Shown here piece by piece: positions 31,414 to 40,182 of a stretch of 52,395 nt of DNA. Made by a program: the position numbers and the translations under genes. Under the pieces are notes generated by a model. The model was not told the DNA's origin. It made no database searches and worked only from the letters and a program-made list of their open reading frames with translations. Every line of letters begins with the position of its first letter. The first letter of the stretch is position 1. This DNA comes from Candidatus Uhrbacteria bacterium (GTDB lineage: Bacteria > Patescibacteriota > Patescibacteriia > UBA9934): assembly GCA_943350635.1 (NCBI GenBank), contig CALRAI010000004.1:1-52395 (forward strand), in the 5' to 3' direction.

Positions 31414-33126
31414 TTATTTCCTTTCGCTTTCTACGATCCACTGGATTATTCGGAGGTCGTCGTATGAGTATTTTCCTTGGAAGTGGTCGAAGACGGGGCG
31501 GAGGAAGCGACCGCGGGTTTTGAGCTCGATGATGACGGGTGCAATGGTGGAGTGGATTTCTGTTACGTTGTTCTTTAACCGATCGAATACATCGGAAGAA
31601 AGCTGATCGAGTGACTGCACCTCTTCCAAATGGCCGACGATGGTGCCGACGGTGCGCGATCGTTCTTTTGCAACATCCATGATCGACTTGCCGCTGATGA
31701 TGAGCGCAAGCGTTTCCGTCCATCTTGGTTCTTTGGCTTTCTTTGCGGGTTTCGATGGAAAGTAATTTGCGAGTGCATCGATGGTTTCGCGAACCACTGG
31801 CTCTTTCTTGCCGCCACACGCCTTGATAAATGCATCGGCGTCCGCGATACGATCGGACTCTGATCGATTTCCAATAATCGATTCCGCCGCGAGTGACTGT
31901 GCTAAAAATTCTTCGTCTTTAGCTAACACATTGGGATCGACCTCTAGCGCACGTTCGTTGATGCCACCAAGAAACAGCCCAGCCAACGATCGAACGCGAG
32001 AAAGCGCAACGTAGCCCTGGCCGTATGCAAACGCGGTGCCGAGATCGATGAATGCGCCATCGAGGGACATTCCTTGGCTTTTGTGAACGGTCATTGCCCA
32101 TGCTAAACGCAATGGTAATTGTCTGAGTAGCGCAATGGGAGAGTTGTTATCACCGTCAATGCTCCACATGCCAGGCTGCACACAAATCATGCGGCCCGAT
32201 TTCATTTGCACGACGGGATATTTCGTCTCGCCATCAAAGTCGACGACGTCCCCAATCGATCCATTAACGTATCCTTCTGCTGGATTATTTCGTGTGAACA
32301 TCACCCGAGCGCCGATTTTGACGGTTAATTTTTCCGGCGACAAGCACCCCTTCTTCATCTGCTCGACGAGCTTCGGGCTTCCAGAACTCGTCATTGTATA
32401 TGTTTTTTCTTTGCCGCCGAGCTTGCGCAGGCGATCGATGTTGATGCGATCCACGTCCGCATTGTGGGAATACAGTTTTGTGATATCGGCGTCCTCCGAC
32501 ATTCTGCGACGGTCGCGCAGACTCTCAATGTGATCCTCGGTGAGCGATCCCGAACGAAGTGCGGTAAGAATGTTTAAAAATATTGGATCCTCCTGACGAT
32601 GTTGTTCCGATAAATAACACACAGTGAGATTCGCATCGGCCCAGGACCGCGCAGAAAATGCGAATCGTGCAGGCGGCTCGTCAAAACGCGTGACTGGAGG
32701 GAGCTGAAAAAAGTCACCAACGAGCACAATCTGAATTCCACCGAACGGAGCGTCAGAATCTTTCAGTGTGCGACACATGAGATCGACTGAGTCCAGCATC
32801 GCCGCATCGAGCATGGAAATTTCGTCGATGATGAGGACTTGTGTTTTTTTCATGCGCGTCATCAGCGCACTGTTCGTCTGCATTTCTTTGCATTCACGGC
32901 GTGTGATGTATTTCCGAATACCTAATCCACTCCACGAATGAATCGTCATCCCACTAATATGCGTTGCCGCGATTCCCGTACTCGCCGTCATTGCCGGAGA
33001 AACGCCCCTCGATTGTAAAAACTTCACGTATTCGCGAATAGTATGGCTTTTTCCTGAACCCGGCTGACCGGTGAGAAATACGTTGGCTCCTGTTTTGAGA
33101 ATATCGAGAGCGTCGAGTTGAGTCAT
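31414..33126 (-). CDS. PIF1-like helicase with C-terminal helix-turn-helix
   Basis: 570 residues. Walker A GQPGSGKSHT (residues 20-29), Walker B LIIDEISMLD near residue 98, VGDFFQLPPV near 136, and the late motif TVHKSQGMSLD near 350 define a superfamily 1B helicase of the PIF1/RecD type. The last 100 residues (GKSIMDVAKERSRTVGTIVG) look like the helicase-associated helix-turn-helix of the HTH_40 type. It unwinds DNA 5' to 3' and can resolve G-quadruplexes or aid repair and replication. TAGAAT ends 9 bases before the ATG. It lies next to a toxin-antitoxin pair. Confidence 0.9.
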   Translation of the reverse strand: MTQLDALDILKTGANVFLTGQPGSGKSHTIREYVKFLQSRGVSPAMTASTGIAATHISGMTIHSWSGLGIRKYITRRECKEMQTNSALMTRMKKTQVLIIDEISMLDAAMLDSVDLMCRTLKDSDAPFGGIQIVLVGDFFQLPPVTRFDEPPARFAFSARSWADANLTVCYLSEQHRQEDPIFLNILTALRSGSLTEDHIESLRDRRRMSEDADITKLYSHNADVDRINIDRLRKLGGKEKTYTMTSSGSPKLVEQMKKGCLSPEKLTVKIGARVMFTRNNPAEGYVNGSIGDVVDFDGETKYPVVQMKSGRMICVQPGMWSIDGDNNSPIALLRQLPLRLAWAMTVHKSQGMSLDGAFIDLGTAFAYGQGYVALSRVRSLAGLFLGGINERALEVDPNVLAKDEEFLAQSLAAESIIGNRSESDRIADADAFIKACGGKKEPVVRETIDALANYFPSKPAKKAKEPRWTETLALIISGKSIMDVAKERSRTVGTIVGHLEEVQSLDQLSSDVFDRLKNNVTEIHSTIAPVIIELKTRGRFLRPVFDHFQGKYSYDDLRIIQWIVESERK

Positions 33127-33141
33127 AGTTTCGATATTCTA

Positions 33142-33390
33142 CTACACATCTCGATACGTTGATTCTGAACGACGATCAACGGAGATGATTTTGCTTTGCG
33201 TCTCCGAAACTTTTCGAAAAATGATTCGAAAGTCACCAATGCGAACCCGATATTTATCATCAACATCCTGCAGCTTCTTCACATCCAACCCCAAAAGATC
33301 TCCCACGATAATTCGATCGATAACCTCAAGAACACGATCTCGTTGTTTTGAAACGAGCTTTCGCAAAAGCTTCTCCACTTTATCCACCAT
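33142..33390 (-). CDS. RelE-family toxin (mRNA interferase)
   Basis: 82 residues: VEKLLRKLVSKQRDRVLEVI then DVKKLQDVDDKYRVRIGDFR and IIFRKVSE. KYRVRIGDFRIIF is the hallmark strand of RelE-like toxins. Its stop lies 15 bp from the PIF1 helicase start on the same strand. It starts 1 base after the stop of the Phd/YefM-like antitoxin gene, so translation is coupled. Confidence 0.85.
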   Translation of the reverse strand: MVDKVEKLLRKLVSKQRDRVLEVIDRIIVGDLLGLDVKKLQDVDDKYRVRIGDFRIIFRKVSETQSKIISVDRRSESTYRDV

Positions 33391-33391
33391 A

Positions 33392-33637
33392 CTATTTCAT
33401 CGCCCTTAGCCGACGAGCAAGTTCTTTTGCAGGAATTCCACCTTTATAAAATTTCGTAAAATCAACGACCGTCTCCCATTTTTCGTCATTGTCTTCATCG
33501 ACCTCATCGGTTAACGCAACAATCTTAAACAATGGGCGCGATCGCTTCGTTACCACAAAAGAATGCCCCTTTGAGACTTGTTTTGCGTATTTTTCAACGT
33601 CTTTTTGTAATACCGCAAGTCCAATATTTTTATTCAT
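33392..33637 (-). CDS. Phd/YefM-like antitoxin
   Basis: 81 residues. The Phd/YefM N-terminal fold is recognisable (LQKDVEKYAKQVSKGHSFVV, TKRSRPLFKIVALTD). The C-terminal tail (ETVVDFTKFYKGGIPAKELA) would embrace the toxin. This differs from the ribbon-helix-helix antitoxin at 21724, so the two modules are of separate descent. The region before the start holds TATAGC ending 9 bases from the ATG. Confidence 0.8.
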   Translation of the reverse strand: MNKNIGLAVLQKDVEKYAKQVSKGHSFVVTKRSRPLFKIVALTDEVDEDNDEKWETVVDFTKFYKGGIPAKELARRLRAMK

Positions 33638-33692
33638 ATTCTGTAGGCTATATTTCGAGAATACAACGAATTCAGCATCCTGTCACAATATT

Positions 33693-35480
33693 CTACTCCG
33701 GCAAATATCCTCCACTTTGCAGTTTCCACAGCCGATCGTACATGCCACCTTTCTTGAGGAGTTCGGCATGGGTGCCTTGTTCTACCACTTTTCCGGCATC
33801 GAGGACGACGATACTGTCGGCCATGTAGACGGTGCTGAGCCGGTGTGCGATGACGATCGTGGTTCTTCCCTTCATCACTTCTCGCAATGCTTCTTGCACC
33901 TTGGATTCCGTCTCCGAGTCGAGCGCGCTCGTCGATTCGTCCAACACCAAAATCGGCGGGTTCGATAAAAAGACCCTCGCCAAACTCAATCGCTGGCGCT
34001 CACCACCGCTTAATTTCACCCCACGTTCACCGACGATGGTGTCGTATTTCTTGGGCAACTTCATGATGAACTCATGTGCCTGCGCTTTTTTACACGCCGC
34101 CATGACCTGTTCCTTCGATGCTTTCGGTTGCGCAAACCGAATGTTGTTCAGCACACTATCGTTAAACAACACTGTGTCTTGTTGGACGATGCCGACAGCG
34201 TTGCGCAGATCTTCCATCTTTACTGTTTTGATATCGATCCCGTCGATCCTCACCCTTCCGTCTGCGGGATCAAGGAATCGATTCAGAAATTTTACAAATG
34301 TGCTCTTCCCGCTTCCTGAACGGCCAACGAGCGCCAAACTCCTACCCGCCGCAATCGTAAGGCACAGATCCTGGATCGCGTCATCCTTCTTTCCCGAATA
34401 CCGATACCGAACGCTATCGAATTGTATTTCGCCCTTCACATTCTTGAGTCTCCGTGGTGCATTACCCTCTCTGATCTGATTTTCTTCAAACCAATCTTTG
34501 GCCAATCGTGCAAATGCTGCACGCGCCTCCCCCATTCTTCGCATGATGTCGGCGAGAAGATAATCGAATGGTGCAAGAATGTAATTGAGCATTCCTAAAA
34601 ACGTCACCATTTTTCCTACCGTTAACGATCCTTCCGCGATAAACCATACTCCAGTCACAAGAACGATGATACGTGACCCCAAGCGTACAACACCATTTCC
34701 GGCTCCCAAACATGCCCAAAGATAGTTTAAGGTATTTTGCCGAAATGTTACCTCGGTTATTGCTTTTCTTTGATTTTTTTCAATACGTTCTTCACCGGCA
34801 AAAATCTTAATGGGAAGAATGTTGGTGAGTGTTTCGTGAATGCTTTTGCTCAATGCTTCCCAGGATTCCATGAGTTTTTCTTGTTTCTTCTCCGTTCCTC
34901 GCTGCACCACAAACGTGAGAAACATTGCAAAAGGAATCGTTGCGAGCGCCGCTATTGTCATGCGCCAGTCCAGTACAAGGCCGCTTATGAATACACAAAT
35001 GAACGTTACCATCGATGGGAGCGCGTCCGGCAATAACCTTCCACTCACATCAAACGATTTTTCCCACGCTTTATCTAATCGCTTTGATATTGCACCACTT
35101 GAATCCTTCCCAAATCGATCCGCGTCCCAGTACAACATCTTCCGCAATGCTCGATACATGAAATCGTTGCTCGCATGATTCCCGATCCACCACCCCAGCA
35201 ACTGTGCGCCTTGTGATAATCCAATACTCAACAGAAATGCTCCGGCCCAAATACCGACCAACGGAAGAATACGTGAAAAAAGATCCGGCCCACCAACGAA
35301 CAAGACGTCGATAATTCTCCCGTACACGATAGGCTCAGCAACCTGCGCTAACGAAGCAACAACGATGAACCCAATAACAAAAACGTAACGACCAAGATAT
35401 TTCTTTATACTTGGCCCCAACATCAACCAAAACTCACGCCACGTGAGTTTGTGCTTCACTTTTTCATCGTCCTCCGACAT
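33693..35480 (-). CDS. ABC exporter, membrane and ATPase fused
   Basis: 595 residues from ATG 35480; TATACT ends 6 bases before it. The frame is open 93 codons further upstream, but that part covers tRNA-Cys and a repeat. Residues 1-330 carry the ABC type 1 membrane domain (six helices); residues 350-595 the ATPase: Walker A LVGRSGSGKSTFV, the Q loop, signature LSGGERQRLSLARVF, Walker B PILVLDESTSALD, and AHRLSTVYMAD as the H loop. A homodimer probably exports lipid, peptide or drug; the substrate cannot be read. Confidence 0.92.
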   Translation of the reverse strand: MSEDDEKVKHKLTWREFWLMLGPSIKKYLGRYVFVIGFIVVASLAQVAEPIVYGRIIDVLFVGGPDLFSRILPLVGIWAGAFLLSIGLSQGAQLLGWWIGNHASNDFMYRALRKMLYWDADRFGKDSSGAISKRLDKAWEKSFDVSGRLLPDALPSMVTFICVFISGLVLDWRMTIAALATIPFAMFLTFVVQRGTEKKQEKLMESWEALSKSIHETLTNILPIKIFAGEERIEKNQRKAITEVTFRQNTLNYLWACLGAGNGVVRLGSRIIVLVTGVWFIAEGSLTVGKMVTFLGMLNYILAPFDYLLADIMRRMGEARAAFARLAKDWFEENQIREGNAPRRLKNVKGEIQFDSVRYRYSGKKDDAIQDLCLTIAAGRSLALVGRSGSGKSTFVKFLNRFLDPADGRVRIDGIDIKTVKMEDLRNAVGIVQQDTVLFNDSVLNNIRFAQPKASKEQVMAACKKAQAHEFIMKLPKKYDTIVGERGVKLSGGERQRLSLARVFLSNPPILVLDESTSALDSETESKVQEALREVMKGRTTIVIAHRLSTVYMADSIVVLDAGKVVEQGTHAELLKKGGMYDRLWKLQSGGYLPE

Positions 35481-35571
35481 GAGGGAAGTATAGCGCAATT
35501 CGTTTTTGCCTCGACGCCCGGGTTCTGATACGATTCGGTCGGTTGGCAGTACTGGGGTTTCGTATTTGAGG

Positions 35572-35659
35572 CTAGTTTCGATGAAGATCGAGGAAAGCTT
35601 CTGAGACGTACTTTTCTCGGTACGTTGAAGAAGTTTCCGATGATCTGAGTCGAAAATAG
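35572..35659. other. Long hairpin element, copy B
   Basis: A hairpin of about 88 bases with outer stem CTAGTTTCGA / TCGAAAATAG, a middle stem (AGATC, GGAAA, CTTCT) and a tip ACGTAC...GTACGT, followed by GACCAAA. A relative at 44512-44597 has the same plan with compensatory changes in the outer stem. It lies about 90 bases upstream of the ABC exporter start and before tRNA-Cys. No coding sense was found in it. Confidence 0.6.
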
Positions 35660-35682
35660 ACCAAATACGGAAGCCCCACCCT

Positions 35683-35758
35683 GGCCGTGTGGTGAAGTGG
35701 TTAACACAGCGGTCTGCAAAACCGCGATACGCCGGTTCGAATCTGGCCACGGCCTCCA
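35683..35758 (+). tRNA. tRNA-Cys (anticodon GCA)
   Basis: Acceptor GGCCGTG pairs with CACGGCC. Anticodon loop GGTCTGCAAAACC carries GCA, T loop GTTCGAATC, and CCA is encoded; 76 bases. Confidence 0.95.
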
Positions 35759-35795
35759 AGAAAAATACTCCGAGTGATCGGAGTATTTTTCTTGG
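35759..35795 (+). terminator. Terminator after tRNA-Cys
   Basis: AAAAATACTCCG pairs with CGGAGTATTTTT and a T run follows immediately. Confidence 0.85.
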
Positions 35796-35802
35796 AGCGC
35801 CC

Positions 35803-35828
35803 TGGATCCCCGCCTGCGCGGGGATGAC
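35803..35828. repeat. REP-like repeat, half copy
   Basis: TGGATCCCCGCCTGCGCGGG continuing to GATGAC matches one arm of the inverted repeat at 4854-4918. It is between the tRNA-Cys terminator and the lipoprotein stop. Confidence 0.65.
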
Positions 35829-35840
35829 AATTTCGTGAAA

Positions 35841-36443
35841 TTATTTCGTCTGCACTGTTCCTGTTGTTGCTGCGGGAACAGTGTCTGTTGGTTGCGTGAC
35901 GACTTTCGCGGAAAGAATCACCGACCGTGCAGCCGATTCATCCTGACCGTTTACCCATACGGTAAACATATACTTTGCACCGTCGGCGGTCTTGAAATAA
36001 TAGGTTGTGGTACAGGAACCGGGAACGCAGTCTTTTACTACAGGGGCCGCTTTGAAGAATCCGTTGCCAAGATCCTCTGCGTCCTTTGGAATGGCTCTGC
36101 GAGGATCGAGTGTGTCGACGTCAATTTTTGTGTAGTTCGTTGTGACGTAACTTTCTACGGAAATTGATGCAGCTGGAGTTGTGGTTCGCGCGATTGGTTT
36201 ATTTGTACTCTGAAGCGTGATCATTTCCATGGTGTGGTTCACGTCCTCCGAAAGCGTTGGGAGTTCTGTGTTTGGCTGCGCGTATCCTTCAACCTGCACC
36301 CAACCCGATGGAAGATCGAATGCGAGATCCCATTTTCCCTCCACCGTATCGCTCCCGGTGATGGACGACATTATGCCCGAGGAACATCCTGCACCCGTCA
36401 TCAGGAGCACTGCCGTTCCAGCCGCGAAGAGAAGTCTTTTCAT
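35841..36443 (-). CDS. Lipoprotein of unknown function
   Basis: 200 residues from ATG 36443. The lipobox MTGAGC (about residues 15-20) directs lipid attachment. The rest reads like a beta-rich PsbP/DUF1795-type domain (DLAFDLPSGWVQVEGYAQPN), with a TTTYYFKTADGAKYMFTVWV strand near the end and one Cys pair (DCVPGSC). TAAAAT ends 8 bases before the ATG. It lies between tRNA-Cys and the 3D-domain gene. No partner is implied by the neighbours. Confidence 0.65.
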   Translation of the reverse strand: MKRLLFAAGTAVLLMTGAGCSSGIMSSITGSDTVEGKWDLAFDLPSGWVQVEGYAQPNTELPTLSEDVNHTMEMITLQSTNKPIARTTTPAASISVESYVTTNYTKIDVDTLDPRRAIPKDAEDLGNGFFKAAPVVKDCVPGSCTTTYYFKTADGAKYMFTVWVNGQDESAARSVILSAKVVTQPTDTVPAATTGTVQTK

Positions 36444-36461
36444 ATACAAGTATTTTAGACC

Positions 36462-36490
36462 AAAAAAAGACTCCCGACAATGCGGGAGCC
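36462..36490 (-). terminator. Terminator after the 3D-domain gene
   Basis: GGGCTCCCGCATTGTCGGGAG then TCTTTTTTT on the minus strand, right after the stop at 36501. Confidence 0.85.
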
Positions 36491-36500
36491 CTTTTCTTCC

Positions 36501-37052
36501 TTATTTTCGATACACCTCGATCGCCACTGTTCGTACACCGAATTGGCGCGCGTCGTGAATTTCCTCCATCCAGATATCGATTCGCTTGTCGTACCGTGGG
36601 TTCATACGATCTTCCACGGTAAAAACCTGGTCACCGAAATATGCAGGAATCTTAATTAACGTTCCCATTGGCAAGAAGTTTGCCGCGATCACCCCAGGGC
36701 GCGTGTGCGTTCCCGACGCAGTAATAAAGGGGGTATCGTCGGTTTGTTCTGGAACGCTGTTATACGCAGATGCCGTTACATGCAGCGTATATGAAGGATT
36801 TCGAAGATCCGCTGTAGGCAAAACACCAAACGGCAACGTTGCATTCTGCATTGCAGCAATTTCCAGTTCTGTTGCCCGATTCACAGAAAATGCAGACGCC
36901 GTGGCACGAGCAGCGGAAGGAAGGACGAAGTATCCCGCACAAAGCATCAGCACACCAAGCGTGGCCACTTCTACCGGAGAACGTTTGAGGATCGTTTTGA
37001 GGCGTTTGAACATAGGATATAAAAAAACGGCTTTTACTGCCGAATTTTTCAT
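36501..37052 (-). CDS. Secreted 3D (Asp-Asp-Asp) domain protein
   Basis: 183 residues from ATG 37052; a methionine 13 residues later (MFKRLKTILK) is an alternative. An N-terminal helix with an ARA site (LVLPSAARA region) suggests export. The C-terminal 3D domain is clear: TASAYNSVPEQTDD, GVIAANFLPMGTLIKIP, and VEDRMNPRYDKRIDIWM, in which the Asp residues match the family. Such domains occur in MltA- and RpfB-like peptidoglycan-cleaving or remodelling proteins. The gene is divergent from a penicillin-binding protein gene, so both probably shape the cell wall. Confidence 0.85.
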   Translation of the reverse strand: MKNSAVKAVFLYPMFKRLKTILKRSPVEVATLGVLMLCAGYFVLPSAARATASAFSVNRATELEIAAMQNATLPFGVLPTADLRNPSYTLHVTASAYNSVPEQTDDTPFITASGTHTRPGVIAANFLPMGTLIKIPAYFGDQVFTVEDRMNPRYDKRIDIWMEEIHDARQFGVRTVAIEVYRK

Positions 37053-37058
37053 GCGAAC

Positions 37059-37087
37059 AGTATAGCATTTTGCAGGCATTTTGTCAA
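37059..37087 (-). promoter_or_regulatory. Promoter of the 3D-domain gene
   Basis: TTGACA (37082-37087), a 17-base spacer and TATACT (37059-37064) with TGC before it; the -10 ends 6 bases before the ATG. An upstream motif at 37104-37123 lies 16 bases from the -35. Confidence 0.8.
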
Positions 37088-37103
37088 CGTTTTTTCGTAT
37101 CTT

Positions 37104-37123
37104 TTTGGCTAATGTAAGCCAAA
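37104..37123. promoter_or_regulatory. Palindromic motif between two divergent promoters
   Basis: On the minus strand TTTGGCTTACATTAGCCAAA: 7-bp perfect arms (TTTGGCT / AGCCAAA on the plus strand) around a 6-base centre. Similar motifs are at 27139-27158 (same distance from the -35), 52073-52092 and 44652-44668. It could bind a dimeric regulator. The regulator is unknown. Confidence 0.5.
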
Positions 37124-37139
37124 TTTATCCACTGTTTTT

Positions 37140-37168
37140 TTGCCCTTTTCTTCAGCACCGCGTATGAT
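37140..37168 (+). promoter_or_regulatory. Promoter of the penicillin-binding protein gene
   Basis: TTGCCC, a 17-base spacer and TATGAT, about 31 bases before ATG 37200. The ATGs at 37140-37170 in frame would then lie in the promoter. Confidence 0.5.
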
Positions 37169-37199
37169 GCAAGTACCGTCAAACATTTTCGAATATTCT

Positions 37200-40124
37200 A
37201 TGCAGCGCTACGGCAAATATCGTGCGAACCTTCACAAAAATCCTTACATTGCCGCATTCCTTCACCGATGGAAGGCTTTTACTAAAGGTTCTATGATTAA
37301 AAACATTATTCTTGGAGGAATTGCACTCGTTTTGCTGGGGGGACTCTTCCTCTTTCTTGGCTACCTTTGGGTCGCACAAACCCTCCCCTCTGCTGACGAC
37401 ATCATGAACCGCGATGTTGCCCAGTCCACAAAAATCTTCGATCGAACTGGAACGCACCTGCTTTACGAAATTGCAAAAAATGAAAAGCGTACCGTTGTTC
37501 CATTTGAACAAATGCCAGAGGACCTTATTAACGCCACAATTACCGCAGAGGACCGTAAGTTTTATAACCACAATGGTATCAACTACCTCAGTATTGCTCG
37601 CTCTGTCTACGAAAATATTAAGTGTGGATGTAAGGCACAGGGAGCATCAACCCTTACGCAGCAAATGGTGCGAAATGTTATTTTAACCTTGGACAAAACA
37701 TTCCTCCGAAAAATAAAGGAAATTTTACTCTCCTACGCCGTGGAAAAGAAATTTACCAAGGAGGAGATTCTGAGTTTGTATCTGAACCAAATTGGATACG
37801 GCGCCACCAATTACGGGGTGCAATCTGCAAGCTGGGCGTATTTTAACAAGGACGTGAAAGATTTAACGCTCGCAGAATCTGCAACACTTGCGGCAATGCC
37901 AAAGCAGCCAAGTAGGTATTTGCGGGATCCTGAACTCCTCAATGAACGTCGCGATTGGATTCTGGAAGGCATGGAAGAGCTTGGGTACGCAACCCACGAC
38001 GAAGTGCTCGCCGCAATGGCACAAGAAACGCCCGTCGTTGCAAAGCTCACGAATATCACCGCGCCACACTTTGTGCTTTGGGTGAAGGATCAGCTTGAAA
38101 CAACGTACACGGAACGCGAGGTAGAAACAGGCGGGCTTAAGGTGATCACCACTCTCGATTACGACAAGCAGATGGCTGCGGAGGCTGCGGTTAAAGATAC
38201 CGTCGACACAAAAGGCGTCGCCTTTGGCTTTAATAATGCAGGACTTCTTGCGATAGATCCTAAAACCGGACAGGTTCTTGCCATGGTTGGAAGCGCGGAT
38301 TATTTTAATGACGAAATTCAAGGCCAGGTAAATGTTACCGAACGTCCGCTCCAACCGGGAAGCAGCATGAAGCCGCTTATCTATGCGGCATCGTGGGAAA
38401 AAGGGTATACGCCAAACACTATTTTATGGGATGTGAACACCACATTCCCTAGCACCACCGGGCCATATGAACCACGAAACTTTGATAATGGAGAACATGG
38501 CTATGTCACCATGCGAAAGGCGCTGCAAGGCTCGTTAAATATTCCCGCCGTTAAAACGCTCGCACTCGTTGGCGTGGACAACGGCATTACCTTCCTGGAG
38601 CGCATGGGATACACCACGCTTGGCGATAGATCGCGTTTTGGACTTTCCCTCGTGCTTGGTGGTGGAGAGGTTACGCTCATCGACCATCTTCGCGCATACG
38701 GAACCTTCGCGAACAACGGTATTCAGCATGCAACAACGGGCATTGTTAGCGTCGCGGATTCTACTGGCGTCATGCTTGAGGAATGGAAAGCGGAGGATCA
38801 CGTTGGTACGTCCGTCATCGATGCGAATCTTGCCGCCACGGTGAGCAACGTACTCTCAGACAACAATGCGCGAGCCTATATTTTCGGTACGAATAGTGCG
38901 CTTCAGCTTCCTGGTCGTCCTGTTGCTGCAAAAACAGGAACAACGAACGACTTCAACGATGCGTGGACGATGGGTTACACACCGTCGCTTGCTGCTGGCG
39001 TGTGGATTGGAAATACCGATGGTACGACAATGTATAAAAACGCTGAGGCCGTCTTTGTTGCTGCGCCACTGTGGAAGACCTTTATGCAAAAAGCGCTCGA
39101 CAGCACTCCAGTGGAACAGTTCCCCGCAGCAACAATCGCACAAACTGGGAAAAATATGTTGGACGGGAATATTCCAACAAGTACGTATACAATTGATACT
39201 TCTAGCGGAAAGCTTGCGACAGCCCTTACACCAGAGCGATTCAAGAAATTGGAAACCTGCGGGGAGTTCCACACCATTTTGCATTACGTGACCCTTGCTG
39301 ATCCTCGTGGACCCGCCCCAGCCGATCCCACCGTTAACCCCGACTATTCGGCGTGGGAAGGCGCAGTGCAATCATGGATCGCCAAACGCAACGCATCACT
39401 CAAGCCCGGCGAACCGGTGCTCACAACGTGTAAAGACGTTCCAACGGAAACTGATGATGTTCACACAGAACAGAATGCACCAACACTTCATTTCACTTCC
39501 CCCACAAGCGGCGAGTCGTTTGAGAGAACAATCAGCACCGTGCTTAATGCATCGGTTCGTCGGAATTTCTCTCGTGTTGAATACACTATCGACGGCTCGG
39601 TGGTTTCCACTGGCCACAACATGAACGGGGACACTTTCGTACTTCCAAGTTGGGTAACCGTCGGCGATCATATTCTTGGCGCCACCATTTACGACGACGT
39701 GGACAATAGTGCGAGCGATAGCGTTTCCATAACCATCACCGAAGCTGCCGGCGATACCGCAACGTTCCATATTACGAATCCGTTCTCTAATCAAACAATC
39801 GACAATACTGGAACTGCATACAATGTGGTTGTGGAAGTCCCCAATATTAACGATATCAACTATCTTGAGGTAACCGCGGAAAATCTCTGGACCGGTGAAA
39901 CGAAAATGATCGGCAGTACAAACACCCCTTCTTCAATTACAAGTATTACGTGGAATATCTCTACTAGTGCCCGCTACCAACTTGTGGCCCGCGCTGCAAC
40001 CCCCACCGGTAGCACCCTAGAATCGAGTCCGGTGATTGTAACTGTTACTACGCCTGCGCCGGCAGCAACAGGGATTCCTGTAGAAGGCGTCGTAATTACG
40101 CCACCAATAGTGCCGGTCCTATAA
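37200..40124 (+). CDS. Class A penicillin-binding protein (bifunctional peptidoglycan glycosyltransferase/transpeptidase)
   Basis: About 974 residues from ATG 37200. After a short basic cytoplasmic part and one membrane helix (residues 35-60), the GT51 domain follows with AEDRKFYNHNGIN, QGASTLTQQMVRN and KKFTKEEILSLYLNQIGYG. The transpeptidase domain has SxxK in QPGSSMKPLIYA, SxN in GSLNIPAVK and KTG in AAKTGTTNDF. Two C-terminal Ig/FN3-like domains (about residues 750-960) end the protein. It builds and crosslinks peptidoglycan outside the cytoplasmic membrane. The pairing with the divergent 3D-domain gene fits wall synthesis. Confidence 0.95.
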   Translation: MQRYGKYRANLHKNPYIAAFLHRWKAFTKGSMIKNIILGGIALVLLGGLFLFLGYLWVAQTLPSADDIMNRDVAQSTKIFDRTGTHLLYEIAKNEKRTVVPFEQMPEDLINATITAEDRKFYNHNGINYLSIARSVYENIKCGCKAQGASTLTQQMVRNVILTLDKTFLRKIKEILLSYAVEKKFTKEEILSLYLNQIGYGATNYGVQSASWAYFNKDVKDLTLAESATLAAMPKQPSRYLRDPELLNERRDWILEGMEELGYATHDEVLAAMAQETPVVAKLTNITAPHFVLWVKDQLETTYTEREVETGGLKVITTLDYDKQMAAEAAVKDTVDTKGVAFGFNNAGLLAIDPKTGQVLAMVGSADYFNDEIQGQVNVTERPLQPGSSMKPLIYAASWEKGYTPNTILWDVNTTFPSTTGPYEPRNFDNGEHGYVTMRKALQGSLNIPAVKTLALVGVDNGITFLERMGYTTLGDRSRFGLSLVLGGGEVTLIDHLRAYGTFANNGIQHATTGIVSVADSTGVMLEEWKAEDHVGTSVIDANLAATVSNVLSDNNARAYIFGTNSALQLPGRPVAAKTGTTNDFNDAWTMGYTPSLAAGVWIGNTDGTTMYKNAEAVFVAAPLWKTFMQKALDSTPVEQFPAATIAQTGKNMLDGNIPTSTYTIDTSSGKLATALTPERFKKLETCGEFHTILHYVTLADPRGPAPADPTVNPDYSAWEGAVQSWIAKRNASLKPGEPVLTTCKDVPTETDDVHTEQNAPTLHFTSPTSGESFERTISTVLNASVRRNFSRVEYTIDGSVVSTGHNMNGDTFVLPSWVTVGDHILGATIYDDVDNSASDSVSITITEAAGDTATFHITNPFSNQTIDNTGTAYNVVVEVPNINDINYLEVTAENLWTGETKMIGSTNTPSSITSITWNISTSARYQLVARAATPTGSTLESSPVIVTVTTPAPAATGIPVEGVVITPPIVPVL

Positions 40125-40130
40125 ATTCGA

Positions 40131-40156
40131 AACGCCCCGGCGGCTGCTGGGGCGTT
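40131..40156. terminator. Bidirectional hairpin terminator
   Basis: AACGCCCC pairs with GGGGCGTT between the convergent penicillin-binding protein gene and the GC-rich gene at 40183. T runs are weak on both sides. Confidence 0.6.
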
Positions 40157-40182
40157 CGTGGTTGGCGTGCGTACTGAGGCTG

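Noticed and set aside
35480-35759. N-terminal extension of the ABC exporter to 35759
   Set aside because: It would cover tRNA-Cys and the hairpin element; the -10 box at 35487-35492 fixes the start at 35480.
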